A stretch of 64,000 nucleotides of DNA. Source: Flavobacterium cutihirudinis. GTDB taxonomy: Bacteria > Bacteroidota > Bacteroidia > Flavobacteriales > Flavobacteriaceae. A program made the position numbers and the translations under genes. The stretch is from positions 62,001 to 126,000 of the forward strand of contig NZ_QRDQ01000011.1 of NCBI RefSeq assembly GCF_003385895.1, read 5' to 3'. Below the pieces are notes generated by a model. The model saw nothing but the letters and a program-made list of their open reading frames with translations. It had not been told where the DNA came from and made no database searches. This document shows positions 15,608 through 26,500 of this stretch, piece by piece. Numbering within the stretch: position 1 is the stretch's first letter; each line of letters starts with the position of its first letter.

Positions 15608-16690
15608 ATGAGTGTTGTACGCAAAATAAATAATTACAGACGCAATATTATGCGTAGTCTGACTAAGAATGTTGGAAAACCAACGATGCAGGATGATTTT
15701 ATTTTAGTTGATAAAAGCGAAATAAAAAAAGTTCTGATCTGCAGACCAAATGGAAGGTTAGGAAATCTTTTGTTGATTACACCACTTGTGCAGGAAGTGG
15801 CTGAAATGTTTCCAAACTGTAAAATTGATTTATTTGTAAAAGGAACTCTGGCTCCAATTATTTTTGAAAATTACGATGTAATTGATAAGACAATTCATTT
15901 ACCTAAAAAGCCTTTTAAAAGTCTAGTTGAATATTCAAAGGTTTGGATTTCGCTAAAGAAAACACCTTACGATTTAGCGATTAATGTTGACCAAAACTCA
16001 TCTTCCGGCCGATTGGCAGTTCAGTTTTCAAATGCGAAATACAAATTTTTTGGAGATTCCGGCGAGGAAGACATAGAGCGAAAAAGCGATTTTGAACACA
16101 TTGCAAAGTATCCAGTTTATAATTTCCGAAATTATTTGTCAAAACTTAGACTACCAACCAACAGCAATAAAATAATTGCTCCTTTAGATCTTAAATTAAC
16201 TTCTTCTGAAATTGCCGATGGCAGAAAAAAATTAAGCGAGATTACGAAAAACGACAAAAAAACAATTTGCATTTTTACCTACGCAACTGGACCAAAATGT
16301 CTGTCAGAAGAGTGGTGGGAAAAGTTTTATTCGCAACTTGTTACAGAATATAAAAATTATAATATTATTGAAATTTTACCTGTAGAAAACGTATCACAAA
16401 TTGGATTTAAAGCTCCAACATTCTATAGTAAGGATATTCGCGAAATAGGATCGGTTATTGCAAATGCTGATTTGTTTATTGGTGCCGACAGCGGAATTAT
16501 GCATTTATCGAGCGCTGTACACACACCAACAATTGGATTGTTTTCGGTTTCTAATATGAAAAAATACGAGCCTTATGACAATTGCAGTACTGCAATAGAT
16601 GTTAATTTATGTACGAAGAAAGAATACATAAAAACGATAAATTCGATTTTGAATAATGGCAGATTAGATATTTACTCAAGAGCAATATAA
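15608..16690 (+). CDS. Glycosyltransferase family 9 (heptosyltransferase-like)
   Basis: 360 residues. The N-terminal GT-B half starts with LICRPNGRLGNLLLITPLV (near residue 42), the usual family 9 opening. The C-terminal half has the nucleotide-sugar site GADSGIMHLSSAV followed by PTIGLFS. Such enzymes add heptose or other sugars to lipopolysaccharide core. A second LPS gene, waaA, lies elsewhere in the window at 32425, not linked. A basic 40-residue N-terminal extension precedes the fold. Confidence 0.88.
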   Translation: MSVVRKINNYRRNIMRSLTKNVGKPTMQDDFILVDKSEIKKVLICRPNGRLGNLLLITPLVQEVAEMFPNCKIDLFVKGTLAPIIFENYDVIDKTIHLPKKPFKSLVEYSKVWISLKKTPYDLAINVDQNSSSGRLAVQFSNAKYKFFGDSGEEDIERKSDFEHIAKYPVYNFRNYLSKLRLPTNSNKIIAPLDLKLTSSEIADGRKKLSEITKNDKKTICIFTYATGPKCLSEEWWEKFYSQLVTEYKNYNIIEILPVENVSQIGFKAPTFYSKDIREIGSVIANADLFIGADSGIMHLSSAVHTPTIGLFSVSNMKKYEPYDNCSTAIDVNLCTKKEYIKTINSILNNGRLDIYSRAI

Positions 16691-16703
16691 AATATATAAA
16701 CAT

Positions 16704-16744
16704 AAAAAAAGAGAGGCATTCAATTCGAATGCCTCTCTTTTTTA
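16704..16744. terminator. Strong bidirectional terminator
   Basis: A 17-bp perfect stem (16705-16721 with 16727-16743) with A-rich left and T-rich right ends, between two convergent genes. Confidence 0.9.
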
Positions 16745-16746
16745 GT

Positions 16747-19347
16747 TTAGTTTTTCTTCTTAAACAATCCGTTCAGTAAATCACTAGCTTTTTTGGTGAC
16801 TTCCTGAGTTTTTTGTTCTTTTTCTGTTTTTGCAGCTTGCGTAGTATCTTTTGCTTTTGTGTTCTTGTTGATTAAATCGGTTAATGCAGCGGTACCTTTT
16901 TGTGTTAGCTTATCTTTCTGTTGATTAGCAACTTGAGAAGCAAGAGCGGTAACAGCAGTTTTCATATCGGTACTAATTTTTGGATTAGAGAAGTTACCGG
17001 TTATCATAGCATTAATCGGAATGTTTTGCAGTTTCGCAGCATCAGCAGGCGACATTTTTGCGATAAAAGCATTTGCTTCACTTCCTAAATATTTAGCTGG
17101 AACATCAAATTTTAAATTGTAGTTCATAGTCTGGTCAAAACCATGAGTTCCACCAACAGTTACTTTTATGTCTTGATATTTGATATCGAAAGGTTTTACA
17201 TTCACTTTTCCGTTCTCAAAAGTAAGTGCCGCTTTAATGTCGTTCAAATTCACTTTATTCATATCGATAAACTTAATATTTGAACCAAGAGCATTAAGCA
17301 AAGTAGAATTTTTGGCATTTACCGTTGTCGAAAGTAATTGTCCTAGCAAATCTCCAGAAATTGATGCTAAATCAGGAGTTAGTTCTTTAGAGTCTAAGTT
17401 ACCATTCAGTTTTATAGTCGAATTTAATTTTCCGTTGATGATTCCCGCAATTGGAGCAATTTTTTTCATCATGTCCAATTGTGTGAAAGTTTGCGCGATA
17501 TCAACCTGATTGAAACCTAAATTCATATCAAAAGTTGGAACTTTTTCTTTTGTAGAAACCGCTCCCGTCAAACCAATTGTTCCTCCAAAGATGGATGTTT
17601 TAAAGTTTTCTAAAAGTGCCTTTTCGTCTTTTATAATCAGTTTTCCAGAAACATCTTTTAGTTTTAAATTATCATATAAAACGGTTGTAGCTTTTGCATT
17701 TAATGTACAGTTCAGGAAAGCTGGAATTTTCATGGCTTCAGCTGGTTTTGCAGCTGTTTTTGTTTCTTCTTTTGCAGGTTCTCCAGCTGTCATAAAATCA
17801 TCAACAGCCAATTGATTTGAACTCATGTTGAAATTCCCTCTTAATTCCTGTTTTTTGAACATAAATCCATAGAAATTTTCAAGAACACCATTGATTGCTA
17901 AATCACTTTTTCCTGTTGTGGCATTAAACTGTTTTAAGTTGATTTTACTCGGATTAAATTCAACCAATGCCGTGCTGATATTCATTGATTTGTTGTTTTC
18001 GTCAGTATATTTAAATCCTGACAAACTCATTGTTCCGGCATTTTTAATGTTTTGATATTGGCTTTTTTCTACAGATGCCATATCAAAATTTGTAGTAACA
18101 TCTGCTTTTAGGATACCTGCCAAAGGTTTATCCATTTTGATCGGATACGCTTTTGAAAGATTAGCCAAATTGATAGTTCCTTTCAAAGCTGCATCAATAA
18201 TTGGATTAATGGTAATGTTTTTAATATTTGCTTTAGCGTTAAAAACATCCTGATCAATTCTGAAAGAAAGCTTATCTAAATTAACGTACGTATCATTTAG
18301 AATTCCTGTTTCGTTAATAATTTTGGTATCGATTACAATGTTTTGAACTGATTTTGGTAAGTTAGGATATTGGAAAGAAGCATTGTTCGATGCAATTTCG
18401 ATATTGAATTTAGGAACAGTTGTATCTGTTAATTCTCCTTTTGCAAAACCTGCAACAGTAAAATCCCCCGTTGTTTTTACGCCATCTAAACCTGACGCAT
18501 AAGCAGAAGGAATCAATCCTAAGAAGTTGGTGAATGATGAAGTTGGAGTTTTAAACTTTAAATCATAAATCTGTGCTTTATCCGTCATTTGGATAAATCC
18601 GTCAAATTCTAAAGGCAATTGATTTATTAAAGCTTTATTTTCCTTAAAAGTATATTTACTTTTATCAAGATCGATTCCCAAAATAGCATCCAAAGTCAAT
18701 TTTACATTTTTCATGTAATTGATTTTGTCCATATCCAAAGATACTTTTGCAGTAGATTTTGTAGTTAAATCTAATTTTGAATTGGTGAAATCTCCCGTTC
18801 CTTCGTGGTTTAGACTGTCAATAACCATTTTAATTTTAGATCCCTGATCAATATATCTAAAAGTAAAGTTCTCGATTTTGTAGTTCTGTATCTTTAGCGA
18901 AAGCGGTTTGCTTTTATCATCGCTTGGTGTTTCTTTTTTATCTTTTAAAGCAATATCAAAGTTTCCAACACCATCTTTATTGAAGATAATGTTAATTAAT
19001 CCATTTTGAGAACTGATTCCTTGGATGCTTAACGGTTCATCTTTTCCTTTGAAAAGTTCCTTGATACTCATTTTTAAATTCAGCTCACCTAGTGAAACTA
19101 AGGTATCACCTTCAAATGGGGCTTTGTTGATGATTACCAATTTTTCTATCCCAACTGCTGCATTTGGAAAATTTCTGAAAAGGCTTAAATCTGCATCAGC
19201 AAAACTTACTTTCGCATCAACACTTTCGTTGATTGCAGCAGCGATTTTAGCTTTGATTTGGTCTTTAAAGAAATACGGAATGGCAAATAGTGCGGCTACG
19301 AAAACCACAAGAACAATGGCGGTTATTTTTAAAACTTTCTTTAACAT
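16747..19347 (-). CDS. AsmA-family protein
   Basis: 866 residues. One N-terminal transmembrane helix (about 8-28) anchors it in the inner membrane, and the remainder is a long beta-rich periplasmic region. The start (KITAIVLVVF, then FADADLSLFRNFPNAAVGIEKL) and the C-terminal region with repeated NGKLNSTIKLNG-like strands match the AsmA family, whose members are linked to outer-membrane lipid homeostasis and bridge-like lipid transport. The tail (about 800-866) is Lys/Thr/Gln-rich and predicted disordered. Monocistronic. Confidence 0.9.
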   Translation of the reverse strand: MLKKVLKITAIVLVVFVAALFAIPYFFKDQIKAKIAAAINESVDAKVSFADADLSLFRNFPNAAVGIEKLVIINKAPFEGDTLVSLGELNLKMSIKELFKGKDEPLSIQGISSQNGLINIIFNKDGVGNFDIALKDKKETPSDDKSKPLSLKIQNYKIENFTFRYIDQGSKIKMVIDSLNHEGTGDFTNSKLDLTTKSTAKVSLDMDKINYMKNVKLTLDAILGIDLDKSKYTFKENKALINQLPLEFDGFIQMTDKAQIYDLKFKTPTSSFTNFLGLIPSAYASGLDGVKTTGDFTVAGFAKGELTDTTVPKFNIEIASNNASFQYPNLPKSVQNIVIDTKIINETGILNDTYVNLDKLSFRIDQDVFNAKANIKNITINPIIDAALKGTINLANLSKAYPIKMDKPLAGILKADVTTNFDMASVEKSQYQNIKNAGTMSLSGFKYTDENNKSMNISTALVEFNPSKINLKQFNATTGKSDLAINGVLENFYGFMFKKQELRGNFNMSSNQLAVDDFMTAGEPAKEETKTAAKPAEAMKIPAFLNCTLNAKATTVLYDNLKLKDVSGKLIIKDEKALLENFKTSIFGGTIGLTGAVSTKEKVPTFDMNLGFNQVDIAQTFTQLDMMKKIAPIAGIINGKLNSTIKLNGNLDSKELTPDLASISGDLLGQLLSTTVNAKNSTLLNALGSNIKFIDMNKVNLNDIKAALTFENGKVNVKPFDIKYQDIKVTVGGTHGFDQTMNYNLKFDVPAKYLGSEANAFIAKMSPADAAKLQNIPINAMITGNFSNPKISTDMKTAVTALASQVANQQKDKLTQKGTAALTDLINKNTKAKDTTQAAKTEKEQKTQEVTKKASDLLNGLFKKKN

Positions 19348-19387
19348 ATTTATAGATTTGAGGGTTTACAAAAAAAATAGACTGCTG

Positions 19388-19395
19388 CAAAAATA
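19388..19395 (-). promoter_or_regulatory. -7 box (TATTTTTG) for the AsmA gene
   Basis: A perfect TANNTTTG on the minus strand, 40 nt before ATG 19347. Confidence 0.6.
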
Positions 19396-19464
19396 GTTTT
19401 TTTTACTTCAGTTTGCAGATAAAGTTTTCTTAATAAGTAAGAAATGTATTAGTTTTTTGTGTAA

Positions 19465-19498
19465 AAAAAATCCGTCTGAAATACTATCAAACGGATTT
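19465..19498 (-). terminator. Terminator of the sppA-hydrolase operon
   Basis: A 12-bp stem with one mismatch (19468-19479 with 19487-19498), preceded on the plus strand by eight A, which read as a T tract on the minus strand. Confidence 0.8.
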
Positions 19499-19517
19499 AT
19501 TATCTTTTATATTGCAT

Positions 19518-20462
19518 TTATTTTTTAATGAATGCAACTATCTTATTGATCATTGTTTCTGAAATGGGAAGGCTTTCATTATTATAACTTTGAAAATTTG
19601 CCTGTTTATCTCCTTCAATGATTTTCATAATATGATTCATTTTATCGATGATTTCTAAAGTTGCATTTTTGTTTGCTTTTGCTAAATTCTCAGCATCTGC
19701 AACTGTAACCTGTAAATCATTATTTCCCTGAACAATCAAAATTGGGACTGTCAATTTTTTAATTTCGGTTTGTGGATTGTATTTAAACCACGAAATTAAA
19801 TAAGGCTGAATACTTGCTCTGAAAAGCGAATTAAGCAACGGATCAACCTTATTGACTTTATTACCACTTTTTAAACTGTCGATAATTGGAAAAGTCATTT
19901 CTTCGACTTGCTTATTTCCTTTGGATGAAATTTGTGATTTTAATAATTGGTCTGCAGATTCTCCTGCGCCGGCAATTGAAATGAACTTATTTGCTTTTGC
20001 TCCGGCAATCATTCCAATTAATGCTCCTTCGCTATGACCAATAACCGTCAATTGTGTAAAGCGTTTGTCTTGTTTTATGAAGTTAATCCAGCTTTTGACA
20101 TCTTCGATGTAATTTTCAAAAACCAAACTCGATTCTTCAACAGCAGCGGCTTTGCTTTCGCCAATTCCTCTTTTGTCAAAACGTAGTGATGCAATACCAT
20201 TTTTTGCTAAAGCTTCTGCCAGCATTTTCATGGAATTGTTTTTCATCATCGGGTTGTTTCCGTTTCTGTCCGTTGGACCTGAGCCCGAAATTAACAAGGC
20301 AACCGGGCATTTTTTTGTATTATCAGGAACGGTGAGCGTGCCAAAAAGCTGTACAGTATTTATTTTTAAAGTAACGTTGGTTTCTTTAAAAGTATCCGGT
20401 GCATTTTGAGCTTTTAAAAAGGAAAAGAATAGAAGACTCAAATAAATAATTGCATTTCTCAT
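19518..20462 (-). CDS. Secreted alpha/beta hydrolase
   Basis: 314 residues with a signal peptide (MRNAIIYLSLLFFSFLKAQ) predicting cleavage after residue 19, so the protein is periplasmic or secreted. It has the oxyanion loop ISGSGPTDRNG, nucleophile elbow GHSEGA (Ser) near 143, and a catalytic His in KMNHIMK. It is like a family of bacterial serine esterases of the dienelactone hydrolase type. It begins 10 nt after the sppA stop, so the two are translated as an operon. Substrate unknown. Confidence 0.88.
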   Translation of the reverse strand: MRNAIIYLSLLFFSFLKAQNAPDTFKETNVTLKINTVQLFGTLTVPDNTKKCPVALLISGSGPTDRNGNNPMMKNNSMKMLAEALAKNGIASLRFDKRGIGESKAAAVEESSLVFENYIEDVKSWINFIKQDKRFTQLTVIGHSEGALIGMIAGAKANKFISIAGAGESADQLLKSQISSKGNKQVEEMTFPIIDSLKSGNKVNKVDPLLNSLFRASIQPYLISWFKYNPQTEIKKLTVPILIVQGNNDLQVTVADAENLAKANKNATLEIIDKMNHIMKIIEGDKQANFQSYNNESLPISETMINKIVAFIKK

Positions 20463-20472
20463 TTCTAAATGA

Positions 20473-22230
20473 CTATTTAATGTTTAGTCCAAAAGGCATC
20501 ATTGCCTGAACACCTTGTTGTTTCTGAAATCTTTTTACCTGCTCAATTAGCATATAGTTTTCTTCGCCAATTTCTTCTTTTATAAAAGCTTCTTTAGATT
20601 GTGCAAAAGGCATTTTTGATAAAAGATCACCAAAAGTTTTCTCATATTCTGGATAATTTTGTGTGCGGTAGTCTTTTATTTTTGCAATTTTAGCAGCTTC
20701 AGCGATAGCGTCGTTAAGACCTCCGATTTCATCTACAAGTCCAATTTTTATTGCCTCAGAACCTGACCAAACTCTTCCTTGCGCAATTGCATCAACTTGC
20801 GCAAATGTCATTTTTCTTCCTTGCGCGACATGTGTTACAAAAGTGTTGTAAATATGTTCAACGCCTTCTAAAGTAAAAGCTTTGAATTTTTCATCGACTG
20901 GAACAAACGGACTATAATTCGCAGAGTTATCGTGTGTTTTTACCTGTTCTGTATTAATTCCTAATTTATTTGCCAAAGGACTAAAGTTTGGTAATATTCC
21001 GAAAACACCGATAGAACCTGTAATCGTATTCTTTTCAGCAAAAATTTTATTCGCGTTGCAAGCAATATAATAACCGCCTGAAGCAGCGTAATTACCCATA
21101 GAAACAATTACCGGTTTTACTTTTTTCGTTACTTCAATTTCTCTCCAGATTAAATCAGAAGTTAAAGCGCTTCCGCCCGGACTGTCAATTCTTAGTACAA
21201 TTGCCTTTACATCTTCATCCTTTCTAGCTTCCTGAAGTGAACGTCTTATAGAACCTTCGCCAATAACGGTAACATCTCCTTCGCCACTTTCAATTTCGCC
21301 TTGAGCATAAATAACTGCAATTTCATTATCTGCAGTATTGGTCAGGGCAGTAGTGATATTATTTTGAGTATAATCTAAAATCGAAATTTTATTGTAGTCA
21401 TCATCACCGGTTACTTTCAGTGCTTTTTTAATAGCATTGTGGTAAACATCTTCGTAAGCTACAATATCAACTAAGCCATTGTTTTTTGCCATTTCGGGAG
21501 TTCTGGCCAATAAACCATTCGCAATTTCATTTAATTTAGGAAGCGGAATATTTCGGCTTTTTGAAATATCAGTCGAAACTGTTGTCCAGATGGAGTTCAG
21601 TAAAGCTGTAATTTGTTCTCTGTTGGCATCGCTCATTTTATTTTCTAAAAATGGCTCAACAGCACTTTTGTATTTTCCGTGTCGAATCACTTCCATATGA
21701 AGTCCCGACTTATCTTGAAAATCTTTGAAAAACATTACTTCAGATGAAAGCCCTTTAAAATCAAGATCTCCGGCTGGATTCAAATAAATCGTATTGGCAA
21801 CAGAATTAAGATAATATTCTTTTTGGGAATAAGTATTGGCGTAGGCCCAAACAAATTTCCCTGATTTTTTGAAGCTTTCAAGAGCATTTCGGACGTCTTT
21901 ATATTGTGCCAGTCCAAGCGAAGATTCATCGTTTAAGATTGAAATTCCTTTAATATTATCATCCGTTTTAGCTGCTTCGATTGCATTGATAACATCGCTA
22001 AGACCTACTCCTTTTTGTTCAGAAAAAACAGTAACCCAAGGATCTTTATATTTTCCGGCATAATCATTTTTGATTTCTTTTAAGTTCAGTTCAATAACCG
22101 AATCTTTTTTGACAGAAACCGTATCATCGCCTCCAAAAATGGCTCCAAGTAGGATTATTCCAAAAAAAGACAGCATAATAAATACAAAAATACCAATTAC
22201 TGTGGCGATTACATTTCCTAAAAATTTCAT
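20473..22230 (-). CDS. sppA: Signal peptide peptidase SppA, 67-kDa type
   Basis: 585 residues with an N-terminal membrane helix (about 8-33). It is the long two-module form. Module one supplies the general base Lys188 in GKYKSAVEP and module two the nucleophile Ser384 in NYAASGGYY, as in E. coli SppA (Lys209/Ser409). The tetramer degrades cleaved signal peptides in the inner membrane. It is first in an operon with the hydrolase. Confidence 0.95.
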   Translation of the reverse strand: MKFLGNVIATVIGIFVFIMLSFFGIILLGAIFGGDDTVSVKKDSVIELNLKEIKNDYAGKYKDPWVTVFSEQKGVGLSDVINAIEAAKTDDNIKGISILNDESSLGLAQYKDVRNALESFKKSGKFVWAYANTYSQKEYYLNSVANTIYLNPAGDLDFKGLSSEVMFFKDFQDKSGLHMEVIRHGKYKSAVEPFLENKMSDANREQITALLNSIWTTVSTDISKSRNIPLPKLNEIANGLLARTPEMAKNNGLVDIVAYEDVYHNAIKKALKVTGDDDYNKISILDYTQNNITTALTNTADNEIAVIYAQGEIESGEGDVTVIGEGSIRRSLQEARKDEDVKAIVLRIDSPGGSALTSDLIWREIEVTKKVKPVIVSMGNYAASGGYYIACNANKIFAEKNTITGSIGVFGILPNFSPLANKLGINTEQVKTHDNSANYSPFVPVDEKFKAFTLEGVEHIYNTFVTHVAQGRKMTFAQVDAIAQGRVWSGSEAIKIGLVDEIGGLNDAIAEAAKIAKIKDYRTQNYPEYEKTFGDLLSKMPFAQSKEAFIKEEIGEENYMLIEQVKRFQKQQGVQAMMPFGLNIK

Positions 22231-22319
22231 ATAATTTTTTTTTTAATAAGTAGCAGTGACAGCTAATATGTTACACTTTTTAACACTTAATTTTAGAATT
22301 GAATCTTCGTGTCGTTTCA

Positions 22320-22327
22320 CAAATATA
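22320..22327 (-). promoter_or_regulatory. -7 box (TATATTTG) for sppA
   Basis: A perfect TANNTTTG on the minus strand, 89 nt before ATG 22230, in the divergent sppA/folK region. Confidence 0.55.
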
Positions 22328-22368
22328 TTGGTTAATTCTAAAATAGTTTTAGTTAATTTGCATTAATT

Positions 22369-23502
22369 ATGAAGTCACAGCATCAAGTCGTTTTATCTAT
22401 AGGAAGCAATCAGGGAAACAGATTGGAAAATATCGAAAGTTGTATTGCTTTAATACATCAAGAGGTAGGGACCGTAATCAGGGTTTCCAGACTATATGAA
22501 ACTCCCGCCTGGGGATTTGAAAGTGATGCTTTTTATAATTGTGCCTTGCTTTTGCACAGTACTTCATCAGCACAAAAAATACTGAATCAGGTTTTAAAAG
22601 TAGAAAAACAGTTAGGAAGAATAAGGTCGAACGCAGAAGGTTATCAATCCCGAATTATTGACGTTGATGTGATTGCTTTTGATGAAGAAATTATTGATTC
22701 GGAAAAACTTCAGGTTCCGCATCCATTAATGCAAAACAGAAAATTTGTTTTATTGCCATTCGAAGATTTAAAGCTAAATTGGAAACATCCTGTTCTTCAG
22801 AAATCTATTTCAGAATTAATCGCAGTTTCTCCAGACGATAGTGTTTGTACAGTTGTTCAGAAGTTGAAAAGTCCTTTGCAGGAGATTCCGCTTGAAAGAT
22901 TCAATTATATAGCTTTTGAAGGAAATATAGGAGCTGGAAAAACGACTTTAGTTCATAAAATTGCACAAGATTTTAATGCTAAAACAGTTTTGGAAGGATT
23001 TGCGGATAATCCGTTTTTGCCTAAATTTTATAAAGATCAAAGCCGTTATGCATTTCCTCTCGAAATGTCTTTTTTGGCAGATCGTTACCAGCAATTAGCA
23101 GATGATTTAAAACAATTTGATTTGTTTAAGGACTTTATTGTAGCGGATTATCATATTTTTAAATCATTGATTTTTTCCAAAATAACATTGGGAGAAGATG
23201 AATATCGTTTATATCGAAATTTGTTCGATATTATTTATAAAGAAATGCCAAAGCCTGATTTGTATATTTATTTATATCAAAATACAGAAAGATTACTTCA
23301 AAACATCAAGAAACGTGGACGTAGTTACGAGCAAAATATAGAAGCCAGTTATTTGGATAAAATCAATACAGGTTATTTGGATTATATTAAATCACAAACC
23401 GATTTGAATGTTTTGATTATAGATGTTTCTGATCGTGATTTTGTAAAAAGACACGAAGATTATCTGTTTATATTGAATGAAATTCAGAAGAAATTGAATT
23501 AG
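22369..23502 (+). CDS. folK: FolK-deoxynucleoside kinase fusion
   Basis: 377 residues in two enzyme domains. Residues 1 to about 160 are HPPK: IGSNQGNRLENI, ETPAWGF and the loop RSNAEGYQSRIIDVDVIAFD, making the diphosphate intermediate in folate synthesis. From about 178 a deoxynucleoside kinase follows, with P-loop GNIGAGKTT (185-193), ADRYQQL and RGRSYEQNI. The fusion joins folate and deoxynucleotide salvage pathways, both serving dTMP supply. Such fusions are known in Bacteroidetes. No stop or frameshift lies between the halves. Confidence 0.93.
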   Translation: MKSQHQVVLSIGSNQGNRLENIESCIALIHQEVGTVIRVSRLYETPAWGFESDAFYNCALLLHSTSSAQKILNQVLKVEKQLGRIRSNAEGYQSRIIDVDVIAFDEEIIDSEKLQVPHPLMQNRKFVLLPFEDLKLNWKHPVLQKSISELIAVSPDDSVCTVVQKLKSPLQEIPLERFNYIAFEGNIGAGKTTLVHKIAQDFNAKTVLEGFADNPFLPKFYKDQSRYAFPLEMSFLADRYQQLADDLKQFDLFKDFIVADYHIFKSLIFSKITLGEDEYRLYRNLFDIIYKEMPKPDLYIYLYQNTERLLQNIKKRGRSYEQNIEASYLDKINTGYLDYIKSQTDLNVLIIDVSDRDFVKRHEDYLFILNEIQKKLN

Positions 23503-23512
23503 ATAATTAGAA

Positions 23513-23545
23513 AATGAGTCAATTAGATAATTGAGCTCATTTTTA
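23513..23545. terminator. Hairpin between folK and the LRR protein gene
   Basis: A 13-bp stem with one bulge (AATGAG-TCAATTA against TAATTGAGCTCATT), ending in TTTTT. It lies within a set of ATTAGATAATTAG words (23499-23576) also found at 42343-42387 and 60262-60300. Confidence 0.65.
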
Positions 23546-23586
23546 TGAATGTTCTAATTTTCTAATTGCCACATTACCTCATTAAT

Positions 23587-26500
23587 TTATCTTTTCAATG
23601 TAAAGTGACCTCTTAAAACAGGTTGCGTGTCATCAACTTTTAAGGCGTACCAATAATCTGAAGCGGGTAGCGGAGATTTATTGAAAGTACCATCCCAACT
23701 CATTTTTGAAGCGCTTAACTGGGCTACTAATTTTCCGTATCGGTCAAAAATAGTTACTTCAGCTTGCGGATAATTTTCCATTCCGCTTACTTCCCAAACA
23801 TCATTAAAAGTATCATTATTTGGAGTAAAAAATGCAGGGAAAACCAGAACTACAAAGTTAAATTGTGCTAATGTATCGCAACCGTCTTTATCTTTTACTG
23901 TTGCCGTATGTAATCCGGCAGGCACATTATAAAATATATTTGAATTTTGAAAATCTTCCCCATTATCATCAACAGAATATTCAAAATAATCCTGTTCATT
24001 TTTGAGATAAATAATTACTCTGGTTCCTTCAACATTTATGCGGTCAATTTGTGGAATTTCATGTTCTTCGACTTTAATCGTTTTTACACTTGAACAGAAA
24101 TTTTCTAATGGATTTGATACTTTAACCGTATAGGTCCCGCCTACAGTTACGTCGATCGTTTGTGTTTTTTGGCCATTTGACCATTCATAATCCATTCCGG
24201 AAATTCCTGCGTCTAAAGTAAGAGTCTGAAATTTACACAAGGTTAACTTTTCATCGACAACAGCCGGAGGAGTATAAATTATGATTTCGACAGGAGTTCG
24301 TTGCGTATTAGGACACTCTCCATTTGAAGCTTCTGCATAATATGTAGTATTTGTAGAAATTATTGGAGTTGTAAAAGTCGATCCTTCAAAAACGCTTTGA
24401 TTGCTTGTAGCAGTCGTGTACCATTTTATAATACCAATATTTGAAGTTGCTTTGATGGTTACAGCGCCTGGTCCACAATTTGTGTATTGAGCCTTTTCGG
24501 CAACTGGCGTTGTTGGAGTTTGATTTACAGTTGCAGTAACTGGCTTTCGATTTGATTCACATCCTGCGTCAACATAATAAGTTGTTGTGGCGGTTAATGG
24601 CAGTGGTGTTGTAAAAGTATTTCCGCTAGCTAATAAATTTCCGCCAACGGCTGCGTCATACCAACCAATGTTTGTTCCGCTTGTTGTGGTTGCATTAAAA
24701 GTGAAAATTCCAGAATCGCAAACAGGATTAGGGTTTGCAGATGGTGTTGCAACAGGAATTGTAATTTTTGTACTGGCAGCAATTTGTAAAGGAGCTTCGC
24801 CAGGCATTCCGCCATATTCAACAATGTATCCTTTTGGCTGATAATCTCCAGATGTTGCTCCTGTATTTGATAAATCATTCCATGATCCTTTAATTCCAAC
24901 ATTTGTGGTAATATGAGCATAATCCTCATCTCCTTGATTATTTGGTTCGCCGGTATTCCAAAAAGTATAACTCATAACAGTTCCTGCTTCTGGTCCTGTT
25001 ACCCATTTCCAGACGCCTTCTGTCTCGGCATCGCTTCCTCCAATCCAGCCCGCACCTGTAGCTTGTTTTCCAGATAAGACAGCTTCTTCAGCTGTTAAAA
25101 GGGTAGCTAAATATCCTTGTAAACCATAATATGAACTGTTTTCAGCAGCCACTTTTGCATCAGACCAAGTTATTCCAATGCTTGGTTGGAATAAGTAAAA
25201 ATGACCTGTTGAGGGCAAATAGTTTGCTTGTCCTATCGTAATAGAAAATGTCCTTGATCCGGAAGCTGCTCCAGACAAATTACTAAAAACAACATCTTTA
25301 ACGGCCGAAATTAAATCAGTATAAGGAACTTTGGCACCTGCTGTTGGGCTTGTTAAAGTCAATTTTCCTGTTGGAGGCTCCCATTTTGCAACAATACCGG
25401 GATGTAAAGACATGTTTAATAATTCCAAATTATCGAACCCATTTGAATATCCGGATGATATTTGAATGTATAGTGCTTCAGTTCCTGTTTCGGCTATATC
25501 ATGCTCGATATTAAAAGTTTCTACAATTTTTATAGATCCACTACAATATATTTGGTCTCCTGTAGCTGTTACTTTTGGAGCGGCAGTTGCCGGAGCTGCA
25601 GTGCAGTCGTTTGAGTATGTTACTGAGAGGTCTTTTGCCGTGGGCCAATTGTTATTAGAAAATATTTCGTTATCTACAGTTATACAACTAAGACTTGAAT
25701 TGGATTTAAAGTCTATACCAAAAAGTTTTGAATTATTACCATTTTTTAAATTCAAAGAAGTGAGTTGGTTTTTACCGCAGAAAAAATTGGATAGATTAGG
25801 ATTTTTAGTAGCATCTAAAGTAGTTATGCTGTTGTTTTCACAGCTTAATACTATAAGATTTGAATTTTTAGAAATATCTAATGAAGATAAATGGTTGCCT
25901 GGAAGCATAAGATTTTCAAGGACAATATTTTTAGAAATATCAATATTTGATAAATTATTGTTACCAGAGCCTAGGTTTTTTAGTAAAATATTTTTTGAAA
26001 CATCCAGATTTGTTAATTGATTATTGTCTATAGAAAGATTTTCAAGGGCAATATTTTTAGAAATATCAATTGTTGTTAGTTGATTAGAAACACAACCCAG
26101 ATTAATCAATTTTGTGTTTTGCGAAACATCTAATGTGCTTAATTTATTTTCGGGACATAGTAAGCTGGTAAGAAAAATATTTGTGCTAACATCTAAATTG
26201 GTTAATTGATTATTTCCGCAAGTTAGATCTACTAATTTGGGCGCTTTAGAAACATCTAGATTTAATATTGGATTATTGCTACAGCTTAAATTTTGTATTT
26301 TGCTGTTGTTAGAAATATCTAATGATGATAATTGATTATTGTAACAAGTAATATTTGATAAATTTAAGCTTTTGGAAATGTCTAAACTTGTTAATTTGTT
26401 GTCGTTACAATAGAAAGTGGTTAAAGATGTGTTTTTTGAAATATCGACACTAGTAAAAATATTATTATCTAAATATAAAGTAAGTAAATTAATGTTTTTT

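Noticed and set aside
25466..26020. 184-residue plus-strand frame opposite the LRR gene
   Set aside because: It is the antisense shadow of the repeated LRR codons; no promoter, and the composition mirrors the real gene.
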